Source of the DNA: Thiopontia sp964344435
GTDB lineage: Bacteria; Pseudomonadota; Gammaproteobacteria; GCF-002020875
DNA length: 30,291 nucleotides
Assembly (NCBI GenBank): GCA_964344435.1
Contig: CAYFNH010000020.1
Coordinates: 1 to 30,291 of the forward strand
Direction of reading: 5' to 3'
Part shown: piece by piece, positions 16,069 through 23,353 of the stretch
Layout of the letters: the number at the start of each line of letters is the position of its first letter
Numbering within the stretch: the stretch's first letter is position 1
Notes under the pieces: model-generated
Database searches by the model: none
Told to the model about the DNA's origin: nothing
The model's input: the letters and a program-made list of their open reading frames with translations, nothing else
Translations under genes and position numbers: made by a program

Positions 16069-16725
16069 TTATGTTCTCAGGCTGAGAATGGGCCAGCCCC
16101 GTTCTGCAGCGATGTTGCGCAGGGTATCATCCGGGTCAACGGCAACCGGATAGTCGACATGCTCCAGCAGAGGCAGGTCGTTGTGGGAGTCACTATAGAA
16201 GTGGCTGCCCACCATGCTGACGTCGTGTTGCTCCAGCCACTCATCGAGGCGGCTGATTTTCCCCTCCTGATAGGAGGGGGTCCCCTCCACCTCGCCACTG
16301 TAGGCACCTTCGACGATCCGTGGCTCGGTTGCGATCAGGTTGGGGATATTGAGCTTGTCGGCAATGGGGGCGGTGATAAAGCGGTTGGTAGCAGTGATGA
16401 TCAGCAGGGTGTCGCCCTGTTGGCGGTGGGACTCTACCAGCTCAACCGCTTGTGGTAGCCAGATGGGTTCGATCTCTTCATGCATGAATTGCTGATGCCA
16501 GTCTTGCAGTGTCTGCATCGGGTGTGAGGCCAGTGGCTGAAACTGAAAGGCAAGCCACTCGAAAATATCGAGCACACCCTGTTGGTATTCACGGTAGAAG
16601 CGGTCGTTTTCACGACGGTAGTGGTCGGCATCCACATGTCCGTGCCGTACCAGAAATTCTCCCCAGAGGTGGTCGCTGTCACCACCAATCAGGGTATTGT
16701 CGAGGTCAAAGATGGCCAGTGCCAT
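16069..16725 (-). CDS. HAD-superfamily IB phosphatase (SerB-like)
   Basis: Soluble phosphatase of 218 aa. The nucleophile motif is IFDLDNTLIGGDS (D7, D9), motif II is IITATN, and motif III/IV is FYSDSHNDLPLLEHV. Subfamily IB members act on phosphoserine, histidinol phosphate or lipid-linked phosphates; this one resembles the group usually annotated as HAD hydrolase next to rppH in Pseudomonas. Here it is divergent from rppH across a 307-bp gap. The cap domain, rich in aromatic residues (DHYRRENDRFYREYQQG), does not identify a substrate. First gene of the HAD-clcA-hemJ unit. Confidence 0.85.
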   Translation of the reverse strand: MALAIFDLDNTLIGGDSDHLWGEFLVRHGHVDADHYRRENDRFYREYQQGVLDIFEWLAFQFQPLASHPMQTLQDWHQQFMHEEIEPIWLPQAVELVESHRQQGDTLLIITATNRFITAPIADKLNIPNLIATEPRIVEGAYSGEVEGTPSYQEGKISRLDEWLEQHDVSMVGSHFYSDSHNDLPLLEHVDYPVAVDPDDTLRNIAAERGWPILSLRT

Positions 16726-16825
16726 GGTTGCTCCAGAGATTGACGAGTAAAGCGCTATTGTACCGCAAGCGTTATCAACCGCTTTCTGTGATAGACTCGC
16801 AATCAGTTCGAAAAGAAAAAAATAT

Positions 16826-16968
16826 GTAACTATTCAGCTCACCCCTGAAATCCGCCATCTCTGTGTGGCGCGACCTCGCAAGCTCGGTTCGAAAATGGTC
16901 ATTTACACTTGTAAACTCACATTTTCTGCCTTGATCTGACGAATTTCAGAGGCAATCTGAATAGCTAC
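16826..16968. repeat. Inverted-repeat (MITE-like) element, family 2, copy 1
   Basis: About 143 bp in the gap between the HAD phosphatase and rppH. The left end GTAACTATTCAG, then CCCCTGAAATCCG, is mirrored at 16938-16968 by CGAATTTCAGAGG, then CTGAATAGCTAC. A further right-end-like copy (CCTGAGTAGTTAC) lies at 16999-17011, suggesting a nested or shifted end. The first 73 bp after the short tip recur at 17583-17666 after rppH. Rest of the 16726-17032 gap: no gene, no clear promoter identified. Confidence 0.65.
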
Positions 16969-17032
16969 GGTCATTATTTTTACAATTTTCAGGTAACCCC
17001 TGAGTAGTTACAAAAATATTAGGGTACACGTT

Positions 17033-17563
17033 GTGATTGATGAGAATGGATACCGGCCCAATGTAGGCATCGTCGTCATCAACAATAAAAACAAGCTGTT
17101 CTGGGCCAGACGGATCGGACAGGATGGCTGGCAGTTCCCGCAAGGGGGCATTGATGATGATGAGACGCCAGAGCAGGCGGTCTATCGCGAGCTCTATGAG
17201 GAGATTGGCCTGATGCCGGAGCAGGTGAAGCTGCTTGGGCAGACCCGTGGCTGGCTCAAATATCGTCTACCCAAACGCTGTATTCGTAGCGGGCAGAACC
17301 CGGTCTGTATCGGCCAGAAGCAGAAGTGGTTTCTGATGAAGCTGCTGGTACACGACTCGGCTGTGCGGCTCGATCGGGTGGATCACCCTGAATTTGATGC
17401 CTGGCGTTGGGTGGACTACTGGGAGCCGATTGGTGATGTGGTCTACTTCAAACGCAGTGTCTACCGCAATGCACTTTGCGAACTCTCCCGGATTGGTCTG
17501 CCACCGGGCAAGCGCCGTCTGCCGGACAAGTTTCGTGTCAGCCAGCGGCGCAGTGCCGGCTAG
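17033..17563 (+). CDS. rppH: RNA pyrophosphohydrolase
   Basis: Nudix hydrolase that removes pyrophosphate from mRNA 5' ends and so triggers RNase E-dependent decay. The 176-aa protein is the same length as E. coli RppH and starts IDENGYRPNVGIVV in the same register. The Nudix box spans residues 38-60 (GGIDDDETPEQAVYRELYEEIGL) with all acidic residues present. PVCIGQKQKWFL, a strong RppH signature, follows. The start is GTG, with AGGG about 8 nt upstream. Copies of one repeat family lie on both sides of the gene. Confidence 0.96.
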   Translation: MIDENGYRPNVGIVVINNKNKLFWARRIGQDGWQFPQGGIDDDETPEQAVYRELYEEIGLMPEQVKLLGQTRGWLKYRLPKRCIRSGQNPVCIGQKQKWFLMKLLVHDSAVRLDRVDHPEFDAWRWVDYWEPIGDVVYFKRSVYRNALCELSRIGLPPGKRRLPDKFRVSQRRSAG

Positions 17564-17576
17564 ATCAATATCAAAG

Positions 17577-17666
17577 CGTAACTTCAGCTCACCCCTGAAA
17601 TCCGCCATCTCCGTGTGGCGCGTGTGTGGCGCGACCTCGTAAACTCGGTTCGAAATGGTCATTTAC
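17577..17666. repeat. Family 2 repeat, copy 2 (partial)
   Basis: Starting GCGTAACTTCAGCTCACCCC 14 bp after the rppH stop, this copy matches 16834-16906 closely through ATGGTCATTTAC. It carries an 11-bp tandem duplication (GTGTGGCGCGT then GTGTGGCGCGA) absent from copy 1, and lacks the right inverted end. Same orientation as copy 1. The gap continues to the pyrC stop at 17698 with nothing else recognised. Confidence 0.7.
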
Positions 17667-17697
17667 GAACGAACTTCCGAGAAGATTGACCGATACC

Positions 17698-18732
17698 TCA
17701 CAGCAGTTTCCAGTTTACCTGTTCACCTGCCCGTAATGGAATCAGCTTGTCCTCTCCGAATGGGAGCTCGGCGGGAACCTCCCACGGCGTCTTGCTCAGG
17801 GTAATGGTCTCCCGATTACGTGGCAGACGGTAGAAATCGGGGCCATTGAAACTGGCAAATGGCTCCAGCCGATCAAGCGCACCGGCGGCCTCGAATGCCT
17901 CGGCGTAGAGCTCGATTGCGGCGTGGGCGGTATACATACCGGCACAACCACAGCTGCTCTCCTTGGCATGGCGTGGGTGTGGAGCACTGTCGGTTCCGAG
18001 GAAGAATTTCGGGTTGCCACTGGTCGCCGCCTCCAGCAGTGCCTGGCGATGTCTCTCTCGCTTCAGAACCGGAAGGCAGTAGTGGTGGGGGCGCATTCCT
18101 CCCTGGAACATTGCATTGCGATTCATAAGCAAGTGGTGTGCGGTGATGGTGGCGGCAATGTTCTCCCCCGCCTGTTTGACAAAATGGACCCCCTGTTCGG
18201 TTGTGATGTGTTCAAACACTACCCTCAAGTCAGGGGTCAGTTCTAATATTGGAACAAGTTTCTCCTCGATGAAGTGGGCTTCGCGATCAAACAGATCCAC
18301 CTCGGGAGTGGTTACCTCTCCATGAACCAACAGGGGCAGGCCGCAGCTGGCCATGGCCTGCAGAGTTTCGCGGATGTTGCCGAGGTCCGTCACTCCGGAG
18401 TCCGAGTTGGTGGTGGCCCCTGCCGGATAGAGTTTGACCGCATGAATGGCGTTACTGACTGCCGCCTTTTCGATCTCTGCCGGACTGGTATGGTCGGTGA
18501 GGTAGAGGGTCATCAACGGGGTGAACGTAGTTCCCTCTGGCAGGCTGGCGAGAATGCGCTGGCGATAGGCAAGTGCAAGTTCAACCGTGGTGATGGGAGG
18601 GGTGAGATTGGGCATCACGATGGCACGAGCAAATTGGCGGGCACTATCTGCGACCACCGCCTGTAGTGCGTCATTGTCACGCAGGTGGAGGTGCCAGTCA
18701 TCCGGGCGGATCAAGGTAATGGTATGGGGCAT
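17698..18732 (-). CDS. pyrC: Dihydroorotase
   Basis: Cyclises carbamoyl aspartate to dihydroorotate, the third step of pyrimidine synthesis. The 344-aa protein is a class II dihydroorotase close in size to E. coli PyrC. The binuclear zinc site is visible: DDWHLHLRDN (H14, H16), the carboxylated lysine K100 in AVKLYPAGATTNS, HGEV, VFEHITT, and GTDSAPH with the catalytic Asp. A GAGAAGA ribosome-binding site precedes the ATG. Monocistronic here; the inverted-repeat element at 18769-18885 lies just upstream of its start. Confidence 0.96.
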   Translation of the reverse strand: MPHTITLIRPDDWHLHLRDNDALQAVVADSARQFARAIVMPNLTPPITTVELALAYRQRILASLPEGTTFTPLMTLYLTDHTSPAEIEKAAVSNAIHAVKLYPAGATTNSDSGVTDLGNIRETLQAMASCGLPLLVHGEVTTPEVDLFDREAHFIEEKLVPILELTPDLRVVFEHITTEQGVHFVKQAGENIAATITAHHLLMNRNAMFQGGMRPHHYCLPVLKRERHRQALLEAATSGNPKFFLGTDSAPHPRHAKESSCGCAGMYTAHAAIELYAEAFEAAGALDRLEPFASFNGPDFYRLPRNRETITLSKTPWEVPAELPFGEDKLIPLRAGEQVNWKLL

Positions 18733-18768
18733 GGTGATCTTCTCTGTTATCTTGCTATGTATAAATTG

Positions 18769-18885
18769 TCTCGAAAGTAATGGTAGTCCTGATCTGTGGC
18801 CGTCTGTGGGCAGGGATGCCCACGGTTGAGCGACACAAGGATGTGCTTGAGCGTGTCACAGACAGGGCTGCTATTGCTTTCAAGA
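18769..18885. repeat. Small inverted-repeat element, long form (family 1)
   Basis: About 117 bp. The left end TCTCGAAAGTAATGG, then TCCTGATCTGTGG, mirrors the right end TCACAGACAGGGC, then CTATTGCTTTCAAGA; I count 12 of 15 matches in the outer 15 bases. Inside is a separate hairpin GTGGGCAGGGATGCCCAC. The sequence GGATGTGCTTGAGCG is the reverse complement of the core of the short element at 14172-14254. It lies between divergent pyrC and aceE. The rest of this gap (to 19039) is AT-rich near aceE and probably holds its promoter, which I could not fix. Confidence 0.7.
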
Positions 18886-19039
18886 TTATTGATAGTCACC
18901 AATCATGGCATGAACAGCAGATCCATTCTTGATCTTTTCAGTCAAAAAAACGATCATAGGATTTATTAATAGTTTTAATATTGAGAAAGCTGCGAGAGGT
19001 TTCTGGCAAACCGTTGCGGCCCGTTCAAGAGGATAAATC

Positions 19040-21694
19040 ATGGCAGAGAGAGTTGACAAGGATCCACAAGAGACACGGGAGTGGCTTGATGCGTTGGAGG
19101 CGGTGATCGAGTATGAGGGGACGGATCGAGCCCACTACCTGATCGAGCAGATGATGGATCGAGCCCGCCGTTCCGGTGTCAATCTTCCCTACAGCTCGAA
19201 TACTGCCTATGTGAATACCATTCCGGTAAGCCATCAGGTTCGCTATCCGGGAGATCAGGCCACCGAGCGCAGGCTGTTGGCCTATATCCGCTGGAATGCG
19301 ATGGCGATGGTGGTCCGGGCCAACCACCGTCCGGGTGGCGTTGGCGGACATATTGCCAGTTTTGCCTCCTCGGCCAGCCTCTACGATGTTGGTTTCAACC
19401 ATTTTTTCCAGGGCAATGATGCTGAGAAGGGGGGAGATCTGGTCTTCTTCCAGGGGCATACCGCGCCCGGTGTCTATGCACGCGCCTACCTGGAGGGGCG
19501 GATCAGTGAGGAGCAGCTGGTCAACTTCCGCTTCGAGTCCGATGGCAAGGGGCTCTCCTCCTATCCCCATCCTTGGTTGATGCGTGACTTTTGGCAGTTC
19601 CCGACGGTGTCGATGGGGCTGGGACCGATTCAGGCGATCTATCAGGCCCGCTTCATGAAGTATCTGACCCACCGGGAGGTACTGGATACTGCAGGGCGGC
19701 AGGTCTGGGCCTATCTCGGGGATGGTGAGATGGATGAACCGGAGTCCCTCGGTGCCATCACCCTGGCTGGGCGTGAGCGGCTCGACAACCTTACCTTTGT
19801 CATCAACTGCAACCTGCAGCGTCTGGATGGACCGGTGCGGGGCAATGGCAAGATCATTCAGGAGTTGGAGGCTCTATTTCGTGGTGCCGGTTGGAATGTG
19901 ATCAAGGTGATCTGGGGTTCCGGTTGGGATGCCTTGCTCGCCAGGGACAAGTCCGGGCTGCTGCTGAAGCGGATGGAGGAGGTGGTGGATGGTGAATACC
20001 AGAACTACAAATCGAAAGACGGTGCCTTCGTACGGGAGCACTTCTTTGGTAAATATCCGGAGCTGCTTGATCTGGTCTCCGATATGACCGACCAGGATAT
20101 CTGGAAGCTGCAGCGTGGTGGACATGACCCGCGCAAGATCTACGCCGCCTATCAGGAGGCAAAGGAGCACAAGGGACAGCCCACCGTTATCCTTGCCAAG
20201 ACCGTCAAGGGCTATGGCATGGGAGAGGCCGGTGAGGGGCAGAACGCAACTCACTCGCAGAAGAAGATGGGGATCGAGCATATGCGTCGCTTCCGCGACC
20301 GCTTTCATATCCCGGTAACCGATGCTCAGCTTGAAGAGGTCCCCTTTATCCGCCCTGCGGAGGGGAGTGAGGAGCTGGACTACATGCTGCAACGGCGCAG
20401 CACTCTGGGTGGCTTCCTGCCCGAGCGACGCGAGCAGGCCAGTGCCCTGCAGGTACCCGGACTGGATGGGTTTGACAGCCTGCTCAAGGGGAGTGGTGAA
20501 CGTACACTTTCCACTACCATGGTCTTTGTGAGGCTGCTGCTGACATTGGCTCGGGACAAGCAGATTGGCAAACACGTGGTACCGATTGTGCCTGATGAGG
20601 CACGCACCTTCGGCATGGAGGGGATGTTCCGTCAGCTGGGGATCTACTCCTCTTCGGGACAGCTCTATGAGCCGGAAGATTCGGGCAAGGTGATGTGGTA
20701 CCGCGAGGATACCAAGGGACAGATCCTGCAGGAGGGGATCAACGAGGCAGGGGCGATGGCCGAATGGATGGCAGCCGCTACCGCCTACACCAACCATGGT
20801 ATCAATATGGTGCCGTTCTATATCTACTACTCCATGTTCGGCTTTCAGCGCATCGGTGATCTGGCCTGGGCGGCAGGGGATATGCAGGCCAAGGGCTTCC
20901 TGATTGGAGGGACCTCGGGCCGCACTACACTCAATGGCGAGGGGCTTCAGCATCAGGATGGCCACAGCCATATTTTTGCCTCGACCATCCCCAACTGTGT
21001 CGCCTATGACCCCACCTATGGCTATGAGCTGGCGGTCATCATCCAGGATGGCATGCGTCGCATGTATCAGGAGCAGGAGAACCTGTTCTACTATGTTGCG
21101 GTGATGAACGAGAACTATACCCACCCCGACATGCCGGAGGGGGTGGAAGAGGGGATTGTGCGGGGAATGTACAAGCTCCGTTCAAGTGGTAGCAGCGAGC
21201 GCCATCTGCAGTTGATGGGCAGTGGTGCCATCCTGCGTGAAGTGGAGGCGGCGGCTGAGATGTTGAGAGAGGAGTGGGATGTGACCGCCGATGTGTGGAG
21301 TGTTACCAGTTTTAATGAACTGGCTCGGGATGGTCAGGAGGTTGCTCGCTGGAACCGTCTCCACCCCGACGATGCCCCCCGCCAGAGTTATGTCGAGCAC
21401 TCCCTGGAGGGGAGCTATGGCCCGGTAGTGGCATCGACCGACTACATCCGGCTCTATGCCGAGCAGATTCGTGAGTTGGTGCCGACCCGTTATGAGACCC
21501 TGGGTACCGACGGCTTCGGGCGTAGTGATACCCGCGAAAAGTTGCGTGACTTCTTCGAGGTGGATCGACGCTTTGTTACCGTGGCAGCACTCAAGGCGTT
21601 GGCCGATGAGGGAACGATCGAGTTCTCCACCGTTACCGAAGCAATCAACCGTTATGGGATCGATGCAGAGCGTCCCAGCCCGGTCAAGCGATAA
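19040..21694 (+). CDS. aceE: Pyruvate dehydrogenase E1 component (homodimeric)
   Basis: Thiamine-diphosphate enzyme that decarboxylates pyruvate and acetylates the lipoyl group of E2. At 884 aa it matches E. coli AceE (887) and aligns from the N-terminus (PQETREWLDALEAVI). The substrate and cofactor region shows GGHIASFASSA, FFQGHTAPGVYARA and SSYPHPWLM. The TPP-binding motif runs from GDGEMDEPES to INCNLQRLDGP. The central domain has PDEARTFGMEGMFRQ. An AGAGGA ribosome-binding site precedes the ATG. aceF follows after 15 bp. No pdhR regulator lies upstream; the 307-bp gap holds an inverted-repeat element instead. Confidence 0.98.
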   Translation: MAERVDKDPQETREWLDALEAVIEYEGTDRAHYLIEQMMDRARRSGVNLPYSSNTAYVNTIPVSHQVRYPGDQATERRLLAYIRWNAMAMVVRANHRPGGVGGHIASFASSASLYDVGFNHFFQGNDAEKGGDLVFFQGHTAPGVYARAYLEGRISEEQLVNFRFESDGKGLSSYPHPWLMRDFWQFPTVSMGLGPIQAIYQARFMKYLTHREVLDTAGRQVWAYLGDGEMDEPESLGAITLAGRERLDNLTFVINCNLQRLDGPVRGNGKIIQELEALFRGAGWNVIKVIWGSGWDALLARDKSGLLLKRMEEVVDGEYQNYKSKDGAFVREHFFGKYPELLDLVSDMTDQDIWKLQRGGHDPRKIYAAYQEAKEHKGQPTVILAKTVKGYGMGEAGEGQNATHSQKKMGIEHMRRFRDRFHIPVTDAQLEEVPFIRPAEGSEELDYMLQRRSTLGGFLPERREQASALQVPGLDGFDSLLKGSGERTLSTTMVFVRLLLTLARDKQIGKHVVPIVPDEARTFGMEGMFRQLGIYSSSGQLYEPEDSGKVMWYREDTKGQILQEGINEAGAMAEWMAAATAYTNHGINMVPFYIYYSMFGFQRIGDLAWAAGDMQAKGFLIGGTSGRTTLNGEGLQHQDGHSHIFASTIPNCVAYDPTYGYELAVIIQDGMRRMYQEQENLFYYVAVMNENYTHPDMPEGVEEGIVRGMYKLRSSGSSERHLQLMGSGAILREVEAAAEMLREEWDVTADVWSVTSFNELARDGQEVARWNRLHPDDAPRQSYVEHSLEGSYGPVVASTDYIRLYAEQIRELVPTRYETLGTDGFGRSDTREKLRDFFEVDRRFVTVAALKALADEGTIEFSTVTEAINRYGIDAERPSPVKR

Positions 21695-21709
21695 GGGAGG
21701 GAGAAGATA

Positions 21710-23008
21710 GTGGCAGAGATGATTACGGTTGCAATCCCAGATATCGGGGACTTCGAGGCGGTAGAGGTGATTGAGGTACTGGTTTCCGTGGGAGATCATG
21801 TAGAAACAGAGGGTGCGCTGATCTCGCTGGAGAGCGACAAGGCGACCATGGAGATTCCCTCTCCTTCAGCTGGCGTGGTGAGAGAACTGAAGGTATCGGT
21901 TGGAGACAAGGTCTCGGAAGGGAGTGTGATTCTGTTGATGGAGGCAGAGGAGGTGGAAGCGGAGAGCGACCAACCTCAGGCTGAACCAGCACACAGTGAA
22001 CCGGCTCCCGAGGTGATTGTTGAGCGTGCTGCGCAGCCAGCAGAGAGTGAGGTGAGTGAGCGCGAAGTGCGCCCTGCCAACGAGTTGGTTGCTACCCCGT
22101 TGGGGGGCAAGGCGCACGCATCACCGGCCATACGGCGCTATGCCCGAGAGCTGGGAGTCGAGCTGGGGCAGGTCTCCGGCTCCGGCCCCAAGGGGCGAGT
22201 GGTCAAGGAGGATGTAAAACGGTTTGTGAAAAAGGCACTGTCGCAGGGAGCACCTGCAGCGGTGGCGGGAAGTGGCATTCCACCGATTCCGAAAGTTGAT
22301 TTTTCCCGTTTTGGGGAGATCGACCCGCAACCACTGAGCCGTATCCAGAAGATTTCCGGTCAGCACCTCCATGCCTGCTGGCTCAATGTACCCCATGTGA
22401 CCCAGTTTGATGAGGCGGACATTACCGAGATGGAGGCATTTCGCCAGTCGGCTAAAGAGGATGCTGCTGCGCGTGGTGTACGGCTGACGCCGCTGGTCTT
22501 CATCCTCAAGGCGGTGGTTGCGGTGCTCAAGGAGTTTCCCCGCTTCAACGCCTCACTGGATCTGGAGAGTGAACAGCTGATCATCAAGCACTACTACAAT
22601 ATTGGGGTGGCGGTTGATACCCCCAATGGGTTGATGGTGCCGGTGATTCGTGATGTGAACCACAAAGGAGTCTATGAACTGGCCGAGGAGTTGATGGAGA
22701 TCAGTGAGCGCGCTCGTGAGGGCAAGCTTGGTTCTGCAGACCTGCAGGGAGGGACCTTCTCCATCTCCAGTCTGGGTGGGATCGGTGGTACCCAGTTCAC
22801 CCCGATCGTCAATGCACCCGAAGTGGCCATTCTCGGGGTGGCCCGTTCACAGATGAAGCCGGTTTGGAGTGGTAGCGAGTTTGAGCCGCGCCTGATACTG
22901 CCACTGGCGCTCTCCTATGACCACCGGGTGATTGACGGGGCGGATGGAGCCCGTTTTGCGGCCCGGCTGAGTCAGCTATTGAGCCAATTCGTAAAAGTGC
23001 TGTTGTAA
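21710..23008 (+). CDS. aceF: Pyruvate dehydrogenase E2 (dihydrolipoamide acetyltransferase), one lipoyl domain
   Basis: Core of the pyruvate dehydrogenase complex; transfers acetyl from its lipoyl arm to CoA. The 432-aa protein has one lipoyl domain (residues about 5-78, lipoyl lysine K44 in ESDKATME), an acidic Ala/Pro/Glu-rich linker, an E3/E1-binding domain (HASPAIRRYARELGVEL), a second linker and the catalytic domain ending with DHRVIDGADGARF (H405, D409). E. coli AceF has three lipoyl domains, so this is a shorter type. The start is GTG, with GGGAGG 12-15 nt upstream of it. The next gene, lpdA, is separated by 345 bp filled mostly by an inverted-repeat element. Confidence 0.96.
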   Translation: MAEMITVAIPDIGDFEAVEVIEVLVSVGDHVETEGALISLESDKATMEIPSPSAGVVRELKVSVGDKVSEGSVILLMEAEEVEAESDQPQAEPAHSEPAPEVIVERAAQPAESEVSEREVRPANELVATPLGGKAHASPAIRRYARELGVELGQVSGSGPKGRVVKEDVKRFVKKALSQGAPAAVAGSGIPPIPKVDFSRFGEIDPQPLSRIQKISGQHLHACWLNVPHVTQFDEADITEMEAFRQSAKEDAAARGVRLTPLVFILKAVVAVLKEFPRFNASLDLESEQLIIKHYYNIGVAVDTPNGLMVPVIRDVNHKGVYELAEELMEISERAREGKLGSADLQGGTFSISSLGGIGGTQFTPIVNAPEVAILGVARSQMKPVWSGSEFEPRLILPLALSYDHRVIDGADGARFAARLSQLLSQFVKVLL

Positions 23009-23053
23009 CCAGTCCCAGTTTGGGTTTATGGTTTGGTCAAACCACTGGAGTAT

Positions 23054-23351
23054 TAGTACTCCAACCACATTGTATTGACCATCTCAACAAGTCTGAATAG
23101 GGTGAGCTGCAAGGCGGACGAACGCAGGACTAACCGTAGTTAATTCAAGAGAGGACAACGAAGCAGATGGCCCTATTCAGGCTTGCCCGAAGGGAAACCC
23201 GCCCGGGGCCCGATACGGCGTTACCGGCCTTTGGCCGTTCGGGGCGGATGCAGCTATTTGATATAGAGTGGCTATACCTGCATAGCTGCGCCTTGTCTCG
23301 AACTCCGGGTGGAGATTCTGAGACGGTCAATACAATGTTGTTGGAGTACTA
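23054..23351. repeat. ~300-bp inverted-repeat (MITE-like) element between aceF and lpdA
   Basis: Terminal inverted repeats of 33 bp (23054-23086 and 23319-23351) match at 31 of 33 positions; they begin TAGTACTCCAAC and continue ACATTGTATTGACC. Inside lie a second inverted pair (23089-23110 and 23163-23184, AAGTCTGAATAGGG type, 18 of 22), a GC-rich hairpin CGGCC-TTT-GGCCG (23225-23237), and GCAGCTAT / ATAGCTGC (23250-23257 and 23282-23289). The right end stops 2 bp before the lpdA ATG. A short ORF through it (61 codons) has no protein-like character. The gap before it, 23009-23053, holds a small hairpin GGTTTG-GT-CAAACC at 23030-23043. Confidence 0.75.
23341..23346 (+). promoter_or_regulatory. 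lpdA ribosome-binding site inside the repeat's right end
   Basis: TTGGAG lies 7 nt before the lpdA ATG and is part of the terminal inverted repeat. No other Shine-Dalgarno-like sequence is near the start, so the element appears to provide it. Its complement, CTCCAA, lies in the left terminal repeat and could mask it by pairing. Confidence 0.5.
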
Positions 23352-23353
23352 GC

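Noticed and set aside
18928..18960. TTGATC with downstream GATCAT as the aceE promoter
   Set aside because: The -10 match is poor, and several AT-rich alternatives nearer the gene are equally plausible.
19874..21124. A 416-codon open frame on the minus strand across aceE
   Set aside because: It lies wholly inside the well-supported aceE gene. Its translation has no family resemblance, and long antisense frames are expected from the codon bias of this GC-rich gene.
23167..23352. A 61-codon ORF within the aceF-lpdA repeat element
   Set aside because: It consists of inverted-repeat sequence, has no good start signal, and shows no protein-like pattern.
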